Shown here in pieces: positions 23,851 to 31,539 of a stretch of 31,539 nucleotides of DNA. Source of the stretch: Gammaproteobacteria bacterium (lineage in GTDB: Bacteria > Pseudomonadota > Gammaproteobacteria > Steroidobacterales > Steroidobacteraceae). The translations under genes were made by a program, and so were the position numbers. Location of the stretch: NCBI GenBank assembly GCA_005877965.1, contig VBNP01000027.1, positions 1 to 31,539 of the forward strand, written 5' to 3'. Positions within the stretch are counted from its first letter, which is position 1. Each line of letters begins with the position of its first letter. Below the pieces are notes generated by a model that saw only the letters and a list, made by a program, of their open reading frames with translations, ran no database searches and was not told the DNA's origin.

Positions 23851-25635
23851 TCAGTAGGTGCGCGCCCTGGGCGGAATCGACTCGACATCGCCCGTCAGGG
23901 TGTTCAGATGCACCGGGCGGTAGTCGAAGCGGGCACGCTGCGGGCCCTCGACCCACACGAGCGTGTGCTTGAGCCAGTTGCGGTCGTCGCGCTGCGGGAA
24001 ATCCTCGCGGGCGTGCGCGCCGCGGCTCTCGGCGCGGTTCGCCGCCGAGTGGATGGTGGCCGTGGCCTGCAGCAGCAGGTTCTCGAGCTCGAGCGTCTCG
24101 ATGAGATCGGTGTTCCAGACTAGCGAGCGGTCGGTGATGCGTACGTCGGCAAAGGATGCGAAGGTCGCCCCGATCCTCTCGATCCCCTGCGCCAGGCTCT
24201 CGCCGCTGCGAAATACCGCCGCGTCCAGCTGCATGGCCTTTTGCATCTCCACGCGGATCGCGGCGGTCGAGCGCGCCCCGTTGGCGTTGCGCAGGCGATC
24301 GAGCCGTGCGACCGCCGTCTGTCCCGCATCCGCGGCCCAGGGGCGGTGGGGGCTGCCGGGCTTGACGGTCTCGGCACAGCGGCGCGCCGCCTCGCGCCCG
24401 AAGATCACCAGATCGAGCAGCGAGTTGGAGCCCAGGCGATTGGCGCCGTGCACCGACACGCAGGCCGCTTCCCCTACCGCCATGAGTCCGGGGACGATAC
24501 TGTCCGGATCCCCATCCCTGGGCCGCACTACCTCGCCACGGTAGTTGCAGGGGATGCCCCCCATGTTGTAGTGAACGGTCGGCTGCACCGGAATGGGCTC
24601 GCGGGTGACGTCGACGCCGGCGAATATGCGCGCCGTCTCCGCGATGCCCGGCAGGCGCTCGTGAATGACGCCGGCCCCCAGGTGCTCCAGGTGCAGGGCA
24701 ATGTGATCGTGCTCGGCGCCGACGCCGCGTCCCTCGCGGATCTCCACCGTCATGGCCCGGCTCACGACGTCGCGCGAGGCGAGATCCTTGGCGTTGGGCG
24801 CATAGCGCTCCATGAAGCGCTCGCCCTTTGAGTTGGTGAGATAACCGCCCTCGCCGCGCGCCCCTTCGGTGATCAGGCACCCCGCGCCGTAGATGCCGGT
24901 GGGGTGAAATTGCACGAACTCCATGTCCTGCAGCGGCAGCCCGGCGCGCAGCACCATGGCGTTGCCGTCGCCGGTGCAGGAGTGCGCCGAGGTGCACGAG
25001 AAATAAGTGCGCCCGTAGCCGCCGGTGGCGAGGATGGTCACGTGCGCGCGGAAGCGGTGCAACGTGCCCTCGCTAAGATCCAGCGCCACCACGCCGCGGC
25101 ACACGCCCTCCTCCATGATGAGATCGATGGCGAAGTACTCGATGAAGAAGGTCGCGGCGTGGCGCAGCGACTGCTGGTAGAGGGCGTGCAGCATCGCATG
25201 CCCGGTGCGGTCGGCGGCGGCGCAGGTGCGCTGCGCGACGCCCTTGCCGAAGTGGGTCGTCATGCCGCCAAAGGGACGCTGGTAGATGAGGCCGGTTTCG
25301 GTGCGCGAGAACGGCACGCCGTAATGCTCCAGCTCGATCACCGCCGCGGACGCCTCCTTGCACATCAGCTCGATCGCGTCCTGATCGCCGAGCCAATCCG
25401 AGCCCTTGACGGTGTCGTACATGTGCCAGCGCCAGTCGTCCTCGCCCATGTTGCCCAGGGCAGCGCTGATTCCCCCCTGTGCAGCCACGGTGTGGCTGCG
25501 CGTCGGAAAGAGCTTGCTGATGCAGGCGGTCGACAGACCGCTTTCGGCAAGTCCCAGCGTGGCGCGCAGGCCCGCGCCGCCGGCCCCGACGACGATGACG
25601 TCGTAGCTGTGATCGATGAACTCGTAGGCGCTCAT
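23851..25635 (-). CDS. sdhA: Succinate dehydrogenase flavoprotein subunit SdhA
   Basis: A 594-aa catalytic subunit that oxidises succinate to fumarate in the TCA cycle on the cytosolic face of the membrane. The FAD-binding dinucleotide fold is DVIVVGAGGAGLRATLG. The covalent flavin site is His48 in TRSHTVAAQGG. FVQFHPTGIYGAGCLITEGARGEGG is kept (split here only for description), as are HGANRLGSNSLLDLV and the C-terminal capping region. ATG 25635 overlaps the sdhD stop (ATGA); the open frame upstream is sdhD antisense-of-frame and not coding. SdhE downstream would perform flavinylation. Confidence 0.98.
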   Translation of the reverse strand: MSAYEFIDHSYDVIVVGAGGAGLRATLGLAESGLSTACISKLFPTRSHTVAAQGGISAALGNMGEDDWRWHMYDTVKGSDWLGDQDAIELMCKEASAAVIELEHYGVPFSRTETGLIYQRPFGGMTTHFGKGVAQRTCAAADRTGHAMLHALYQQSLRHAATFFIEYFAIDLIMEEGVCRGVVALDLSEGTLHRFRAHVTILATGGYGRTYFSCTSAHSCTGDGNAMVLRAGLPLQDMEFVQFHPTGIYGAGCLITEGARGEGGYLTNSKGERFMERYAPNAKDLASRDVVSRAMTVEIREGRGVGAEHDHIALHLEHLGAGVIHERLPGIAETARIFAGVDVTREPIPVQPTVHYNMGGIPCNYRGEVVRPRDGDPDSIVPGLMAVGEAACVSVHGANRLGSNSLLDLVIFGREAARRCAETVKPGSPHRPWAADAGQTAVARLDRLRNANGARSTAAIRVEMQKAMQLDAAVFRSGESLAQGIERIGATFASFADVRITDRSLVWNTDLIETLELENLLLQATATIHSAANRAESRGAHAREDFPQRDDRNWLKHTLVWVEGPQRARFDYRPVHLNTLTGDVESIPPRARTY

Positions 25636-26018
25636 GGCGCCGCCCCGAAAGCCACCTTGAGGACGGCAAACACGCCCGCCGCCGCGATCAGCGTATGCGC
25701 GAACATCAGGCTGACGAGCGTCACGGTCCTGGCGCCCGCGCCCTGCACGTAGTCCTCCACCACCACGCGCACACCCAGCTGCGAGTGCCAGGCGCAAGTC
25801 AGCACAAGGAGAATGAGGAGCAGCGCCGTCCAGCTGCCGGCCATCCAGGCGACCACGGTCGCATGATCGAACGACGGCAGCGACAGCAGCGACACCACGA
25901 ACCAGATCGACAGCGGCACCAGCGCCACCGAGGTGAGGCGCTGCATCCACCAGTGGTGCACGCCCCGCTTCGCGGAGCCCGCACCCAGCACCCTGCCCAA
26001 GGGGCTGCGCAGGCTCAC
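25632..26018 (-). CDS. sdhD: Succinate dehydrogenase membrane anchor SdhD
   Basis: A 128-aa protein with three transmembrane helices (about 29-47, 56-76 and 98-121). It helps hold heme b and the quinone. His78 in CAWHSQLG is the expected heme ligand, and D89-Y90 in VEDYV correspond to the quinone-site pair, at the same spacing as in E. coli. GTG 26018 was chosen: it gives MSLRSPLGRVLGAGSAKRG, the normal start, and overlaps the sdhC stop as GTGA. Confidence 0.93.
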   Translation of the reverse strand: MSLRSPLGRVLGAGSAKRGVHHWWMQRLTSVALVPLSIWFVVSLLSLPSFDHATVVAWMAGSWTALLLILLVLTCAWHSQLGVRVVVEDYVQGAGARTVTLVSLMFAHTLIAAAGVFAVLKVAFGAAP

Positions 26019-26407
26019 GGGGCGCGTGCTCCGGCGAGCCAGGCCCAGTAACCGACCAGCAGCATGAGGGCGATGCTGACCCCGACCACCAGCCACGCGC
26101 TCCTGTGCGCCTGGGCGCGCTCCAGTCCCCGTCCGGTGTCCCACACCAGGTGACGGATGCCGGCGATCAGGTGGTAGCAGAACGCCATGATGAGAGCGCC
26201 ATACACCAGCCTCACGAGCGGCAGCGACAGCAGCCGCGCAGCGCGCGCCTGGGCGTGCGCCCCGCCGGCCACCGCCATGAGCCAGTACACCAGCAGCAGC
26301 AACCCCGCCGACAGTGCGAGTCCGGTGAAGCGGTTCAGGATGGAAGTCGTCAGGGTGTACTTGAACTTGTACACCGACAGGTGAGGCGATAGCGGCCGCG
26401 GCGGCAT
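26015..26407 (-). CDS. sdhC: Succinate dehydrogenase cytochrome b556 subunit SdhC
   Basis: A 130-aa membrane subunit. The N-terminal signature SPHLSVYKFKYTLTTSILNRFTG includes Ser22 and Arg26 of the quinone site. Three transmembrane helices follow. His79 in CYHLIAGIRHLVWD is the heme b ligand. The start is ATG 26407, 3 bp after the SDHAF4-like stop. Confidence 0.96.
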   Translation of the reverse strand: MPPRPLSPHLSVYKFKYTLTTSILNRFTGLALSAGLLLLVYWLMAVAGGAHAQARAARLLSLPLVRLVYGALIMAFCYHLIAGIRHLVWDTGRGLERAQAHRSAWLVVGVSIALMLLVGYWAWLAGARAP

Positions 26408-26410
26408 AGA

Positions 26411-26623
26411 CTAAAAATCGATGCAGCGGCCGTTCTTTTCCCAGTCCCCGAAGCGCGTGGGCTCGGGTCCCGCGGGGCCTGCGACTTCGCGCGGCCTTGG
26501 GGCGCCGGCGTCGCGGGCCGCGCCCGCGACCGGCGCAGCGACTGCAGTGGAAGCCGGAGGGTCAGCGGGCGGAATGAGAGAAGCTGCGCCTGGGTTCTTG
26601 CGATGCGGCGTCGGCATACCCAT
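26411..26623 (-). CDS. SDHAF4-family succinate dehydrogenase assembly factor (DUF1674)
   Basis: A 70-aa protein. The first 50 residues are low-complexity Ala/Pro-rich, but the end, GPEPTRFGDWEKNGRCIDF, is the diagnostic DUF1674/SDHAF4 motif. In eukaryotes SDHAF4 binds flavinylated SDHA, protects it from oxidation and promotes its pairing with SDHB. The position as first gene before sdhC argues for the same role here. Such short genes are often missed by annotation. ATG 26623 is the first start; a second ATG two codons later is possible. Confidence 0.85.
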   Translation of the reverse strand: MGMPTPHRKNPGAASLIPPADPPASTAVAAPVAGAARDAGAPRPREVAGPAGPEPTRFGDWEKNGRCIDF

Positions 26624-26653
26624 TAAGTCTGACAGAATTCGCAGCTGGCAGCC

Positions 26654-26683
26654 ATGTAAAAGTTAAGGAAAAACAACGGTCAA
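26654..26683 (-). promoter_or_regulatory. Possible promoter of the sdh operon
   Basis: In the 64-bp gap between the divergent ygfZ and sdhAF4-like genes the minus strand has TTGACC (26678-26683). It is followed after 17-18 bases by TTTACA or TTACAT (26654-26660). The -35 matches 5 of 6; the -10 is weak. Confidence 0.4.
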
Positions 26684-26687
26684 CTCC

Positions 26688-27638
26688 ATGTGCCGCGGAT
26701 GGAATTCAGTCTCGCTCGACTCGCTCGGCGTGCTGCGCGCGCGCGGCGCGGACGTGGTGTCGTTCCTGCAGGGACAGCTGTCGAACGATGTCGCGCTGTT
26801 GGGACCGGGGCGCTCGCTGCTTGCCGGTTATCACAACCCTCAGGGCCGCGTGATCGCACTGCTGCATCTGGTGCAGGCCTCGGCGGACGAGGTGCTGGCT
26901 ATCCTGCCGCGCGAGCTCACCGCGGCGGTCGCGAGCCGGCTCGCGAAATTCATTCTGCGCGCGAAAGTGCGGCTGGCGGACGAATCGCCGCTCTGGCGGC
27001 TCACCGGTCTCGTGGCGCCCGGGTCGCCCGCGGATCCTGCTCCCGCGTTCGCGGGCGCATTGCCAGGCGCCTTGAACGACAGCGCGCGCCTGGGCGAGGC
27101 GATCGCGGTGCGGATCGGCGCGCGGCCTGCGCGCTGGCTGGTGCTCTCGAGCGCCGGCGCCGCGTCCGCCAGTGCGCCCCTCGCGTTCGCGGGTTGCCCG
27201 CCGATGGCCTTCGAGCGGTGGCGGGCGCTGGCGGTGGCGGCCGGGGAACCGCAGATCTGCGCCGCCACGTCCGAGCAGTTCGTGGCGCAGATGCTGAATC
27301 TCGACGTGCTGGGCGCGATCGCCTTCGACAAGGGTTGCTACACCGGCCAGGAAGTGATCGCACGGGCTCACTACCGCGGGCGCGTCAAGCGCCGTCTGCA
27401 ACGCTTCGTTACGCATTCCCCGCTACGGCTCGAACCCGGCGATGCCGGCGAGCTGAGTGACGGTCGCGCATTCAAGGTCGTGAACGCCGTGGCGCTCGCG
27501 GACGGGCGTTGCGAATTTCTCGCCGTGGCGCCGCTCGCCGGGACCGACTCCGCTGCGGGCAGGCCGCAGCCCGGGGCTGAGCGCGCGACGGTGATCAGCG
27601 CGCAGCAGCTCGCGCTACCCTACCCCCTGCCCCCGTGA
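26688..27638 (+). CDS. ygfZ: Folate-binding protein YgfZ (Fe-S cluster maintenance)
   Basis: A 316-aa protein of the GcvT-like YgfZ/IBA57 family, which supports assembly or repair of certain Fe-S enzymes with a tetrahydrofolate cofactor. The defining motif KGCYTGQEVIARAHYRG is present near residue 215 with its key Cys. The N-terminus LDSLGVLRARGADVVSFLQGQLSNDV is also typical, here from about residue 10. The start at ATG 26688 has only a weak ribosome site. It is divergent from the sdh operon and convergent with lysS. SdhB, with three Fe-S clusters, is next door, though a direct link is only inference. Confidence 0.93.
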   Translation: MCRGWNSVSLDSLGVLRARGADVVSFLQGQLSNDVALLGPGRSLLAGYHNPQGRVIALLHLVQASADEVLAILPRELTAAVASRLAKFILRAKVRLADESPLWRLTGLVAPGSPADPAPAFAGALPGALNDSARLGEAIAVRIGARPARWLVLSSAGAASASAPLAFAGCPPMAFERWRALAVAAGEPQICAATSEQFVAQMLNLDVLGAIAFDKGCYTGQEVIARAHYRGRVKRRLQRFVTHSPLRLEPGDAGELSDGRAFKVVNAVALADGRCEFLAVAPLAGTDSAAGRPQPGAERATVISAQQLALPYPLPP

Positions 27639-27664
27639 GGGCTGTGCGGGGCGTGCCGGCGCGC

Positions 27665-29179
<1,515 letters not shown>

Positions 29180-29182
29180 GTT

Positions 29183-30278
29183 CTATACGCCCGCCTTGAG
29201 CGATGCCTCCATGAACTGGTCGAGATCGCCGTCCAGCACCGCAGTCGTGTTGCCCACCTCGACCCCGGTACGCAGGTCCTTGATGCGCGACTGGTCGAGG
29301 ACGTACGAGCGGATCTGGTTGCCCCAGCTCACATCCGACTTGGAATCCTCGAGCACCCGGGCGGCGGCGTTGCGCTTGTTGACCTCCAGCTCATAGAGCT
29401 TGGCCTTGAGCATCTTCATGGCGGTGGAGCGGTTCTTGTGCTGGCTGCGCTCGTTCTGGCAGGCGGCCACGATGCCGGTGGGCAGATGGGTGATGCGCAC
29501 CGCCGACTCGGTCTTGTTGACGTGCTGCCCGCCGGCTCCGGAGGAGCGGTAGACGTCCACCTTCAGGTCTGCGGGATTGATCTCGATCTGGATGTCGTCA
29601 TCGATCTCGGGTGAGACGAACACGGATGCGAACGAGGTGTGGCGGCGGTTGCCGGAATCGAACGGCGACTTGCGCACCAGGCGATGCACGCCCGTCTCGG
29701 TGCGCAGCCAGCCATACGCGTATTCGCCCTGCACCTGCACGGTGGCGCTCTTGATGCCGGCCACTTCGCCCGGACTCGAATCGATCACCTCGCAGGCGAA
29801 GCCGCGTGCGGCGCCCCAGCGCAGGTACATACGCAGCAGCATCTGCGCCCAGTCCTGCGCCTCGGTGCCGCCGGCGCCCGCCTGGATGTCGAGAAACGCG
29901 CCGTGCGAGTCCATCTCGCCGCGGAACATGCGTTTCAGCTCCAGATGCCGCACTTCGGCCTCGAGGCGCTGCGCGTCGCGCTCGATGTCGCGCGCGGCGC
30001 TCTCATCGCCTTCGGCTTCGGCCAGTTCCAGCAGCTCGGTGGCCTCGACGATGCCCTTGGTGGCGCGCTCGATCTCGCCGACCTCGCTCGTCAGGCGGGC
30101 GCGTTCACGCCCGAGCTCCTGCGCCCGCGCGGGGTTCGACCAGACGGCGGGATCCTCCAGCTCGCGCGCAACTTCCTCCAGCCGCTCCTGCTTGCGGTCA
30201 TACTCAAAGAAACCCCCGTAACGAGGTCATACGTTCACCCAGATCCTTGAGTTGGCGCTTGAGCTGATTGACTTCCAT
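29183..30278 (-). CDS. prfB: Peptide chain release factor 2 with programmed +1 frameshift
   Basis: RF2 ends translation at UGA and UAA. The short first frame starts at ATG 30276-30278 (MEVNQLKRQLKDLGER) and stops after 24 codons at TGA 30204-30206. Reading then resumes one base forward at GAG 30203-30205 (EYDRKQERLEEV) and runs to TAG 29183-29185. The total is about 364 aa, matching E. coli's 365. The SPF tripeptide that reads stop codons is in RKSPFDSG, and GGQ is in GAGGQHVNK. This is the classic autoregulation: low RF2 slows reading of the in-frame UGA and favours the shift. It is not a pseudogene. Confidence 0.97.
30203..30218 (-). promoter_or_regulatory. RF2 programmed frameshift site
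   Basis: The minus strand reads CGGGGGTTTCTTTGAG: a Shine-Dalgarno-like G run, three bases, the slippery CTT and the UGA stop. The spacing is the same as in E. coli (AGGGGGTATCTTTGAC). The base after UGA is G rather than the usual C. Confidence 0.93.
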
Positions 30279-30294
30279 AGACGTCCCGGACCCG

Positions 30295-30312
30295 CGCGCA
30301 CCGCGGTGCGCG
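30295..30312. repeat. Perfect 18-bp palindrome between recJ and prfB
   Basis: CGCGCACCGCGGTGCGCG is its own reverse complement, in the 73-bp gap upstream of prfB. No T run follows on either strand, so it does not look like an intrinsic terminator. It could form a hairpin in the recJ-prfB transcript or be chance in GC-rich DNA. Confidence 0.4.
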
Positions 30313-30351
30313 TGCAGCAAGGCGTGGGATGCTAACACCGCGGCGCGCAAC

Positions 30352-31539
30352 TTAGCGAGCGGCGGGCAGCACGTGATCGATGAGCAGCTGCAGGCGCCGC
30401 TCGCCCTGGTACTCGTTCACTTCCAGCCGGTACACGAGCTGTGCCAGGCCCGACGGCGGCACGAACTGCGCACCCTCCTCGAGGTGGTTGAAGGCAATCG
30501 CATCGAAGGCCCGACCGCTCGCCGGCACCTCCACCCACATCTTCACGTGCCGCTCGGCAATGAGGCGCGCGCTGCGGATGCTGAACAGGCCATCGAAACA
30601 CGGCTCGGGGAATGCCTGGCCCCACGGGCCGCCGGCCCGCAGGGCCTGGGCGGTATCGAGCGCGATCTCCGCCGGCGCGAGCTCGCCGTCGGTCTCGATC
30701 GTGTCGGCGGGGGGAGCGCCGGCCGTCCAGCGGGCAACCTCCTCGTCGAACGCGCGTGCAAAACGATCGAGCTTGGCACGCTCGAGCGTCAGTCCCGCGG
30801 CCATGGCGTGACCGCCGAAGCGCTCGATGAGATCGGGGTGACGCGTCGCGATCGAGTCGAGCACGTCGCGCATGTGGATCCCCGCGACCGAGCGGGCCGA
30901 GCCGCGCAGGCTCGCCTCATCGGCGACCGCGAAGGCGATCACGGGGCGCCGCACGCGCTCCTTCACCCGGCTCGCGACCAACCCGACCACCCCCTGGTGC
31001 CAGGTCTCATCGAACAGGCACACGCCGCTGCGGTGCAGGGCCCCGGGGCTCGGATCGGCCAGACAGCGCACCGCACCGAGTGCCACCTGCTGCATGCGCG
31101 CTTCGATCGAGCGCCGCTCCTGGTTGAGCTCATCGAGCCGCGCCGCCAGAGGTTCGGCGGTGGCGAGGTCATCGGCGAGCAGGCACTGGATGCCGATGGT
31201 CATGTCATCGATACGGCCGGCGGCGTTCAGGCGCGGCGCCACCCCGAAGGCGAGATCGCTTGCTGTGAGATCGCGCGCCGGGCGGCCGGCGATGGCGAGC
31301 AGCGCACGGATGCCGGCCACGCAGCGTCCGGCGCGAATGCGCTTCAGCCCCTGCGCGACCAGCACGCGGTTGTTGGCATCAAGCGGCACCACGTCGGCGA
31401 CCGTGCCGAGCGCCACCAGGTCCAGCAGCTGCGCCGCCCCGGGGGTGGCGGGGAGCCCCACCTCCTCGAGCCGGCGTCCGACCGCCGCCATGACGTAGAA
31501 CGCGACCCCGACCCCGGCGAGTGCGCGGCTGGCGAAGCG
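30352..31539 (-). CDS. recJ: Single-stranded-DNA exonuclease RecJ, C-terminal part (5' end outside window)
   Basis: About 395 residues of RecJ, the 5'-3' ssDNA exonuclease of recombination and mismatch repair. The frame is open to the window edge (FASRALAGVGVAFYVM), so the DHH catalytic motifs at the N-terminus are mostly outside. Seen: ALGTVADVVPLDANNR at the end of the DHH domain, APRLNAAGR, the DHHA1 domain with WHQGVVGLVASRVKER and RFGGHAMAAGLTL, and the C-terminal OB fold. It ends at TAA 30352-30354. The order recJ-prfB-lysS is standard. Confidence 0.96.
   Translation of the reverse strand, partial: RFASRALAGVGVAFYVMAAVGRRLEEVGLPATPGAAQLLDLVALGTVADVVPLDANNRVLVAQGLKRIRAGRCVAGIRALLAIAGRPARDLTASDLAFGVAPRLNAAGRIDDMTIGIQCLLADDLATAEPLAARLDELNQERRSIEARMQQVALGAVRCLADPSPGALHRSGVCLFDETWHQGVVGLVASRVKERVRRPVIAFAVADEASLRGSARSVAGIHMRDVLDSIATRHPDLIERFGGHAMAAGLTLERAKLDRFARAFDEEVARWTAGAPPADTIETDGELAPAEIALDTAQALRAGGPWGQAFPEPCFDGLFSIRSARLIAERHVKMWVEVPASGRAFDAIAFNHLEEGAQFVPPSGLAQLVYRLEVNEYQGERRLQLLIDHVLPAAR

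Noticed and set aside
23189..24997. 602-codon minus-strand frame across sdhA and sdhB
   Set aside because: It is out of frame with both conserved subunits and made of Arg/Ala/Gly-rich shadow sequence.
29183..30278. prfB as a frameshifted pseudogene
   Set aside because: The break falls exactly at the known RF2 programmed frameshift site with a matching stimulator, and both halves are conserved.

Overview
The window reads as chromosomal DNA of a high-GC gammaproteobacterium. The gene order rpoE-rseA-rseB-(glutaredoxin)-lepA-lepB-DUF4845-rnc-era-recO-pdxJ-acpS, the pairs mfd-csiV and recJ-prfB-lysS, and the presence of sdhE and rlmD are all gammaproteobacterial. A SDHAF4-type gene beside sdhC and the strong GC bias suggest the Steroidobacter/Nevskia/Xanthomonas side of the class. 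That placement is inference, as no rRNA or tRNA gene is present.

Layout. At 1-563 lies the 3' end of a class III nucleotide cyclase. At 670-5218, mfd and a csiV-like gene run on the plus strand. mfd carries a perfect in-frame 456-bp tandem duplication in its UvrB-like module. At 5269-7872 is a lower-GC patch with a small exported protein (minus) and, divergently, a winged-helix/TPR regulator broken by one frameshift. At 7961-9062 is an Xre-RES toxin-antitoxin pair with a palindrome over its promoter.

From 30.3 kb down to 9.1 kb almost everything runs on the minus strand. It starts with recJ (partial), prfB (with its programmed +1 frameshift) and lysS. After ygfZ, which is on the plus strand, come sdhAF4-sdhC-sdhD-sdhA-sdhB-sdhE, rpoE-rseA-rseB, a small glutaredoxin and lepA-lepB-DUF4845. 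Last is a tightly overlapped chain rnc-era-recO-pdxJ-acpS-exonuclease-rlmD-nagZ-(LOV-like PAS + degenerate GGDEF).

How the parts fit. The sdh block encodes complex II with two assembly factors, one at each end. The rpoE block encodes the envelope-stress sigma factor with its anti-sigma factor and RseB, and a good sigma-E-type promoter lies inside the 3' end of sdhE. The rnc-nagZ chain is a housekeeping set for RNA processing, ribosome maturation, recombination, PLP and ACP cofactors and peptidoglycan recycling, with a signalling-type protein coupled to its end. I found no CRISPR array, prophage, insertion sequence or clearly new multi-gene system. The most unusual items are the mfd duplication, the double-degenerate LOV/GGDEF protein, and the regulatory layouts of the toxin-antitoxin and rpoE loci.
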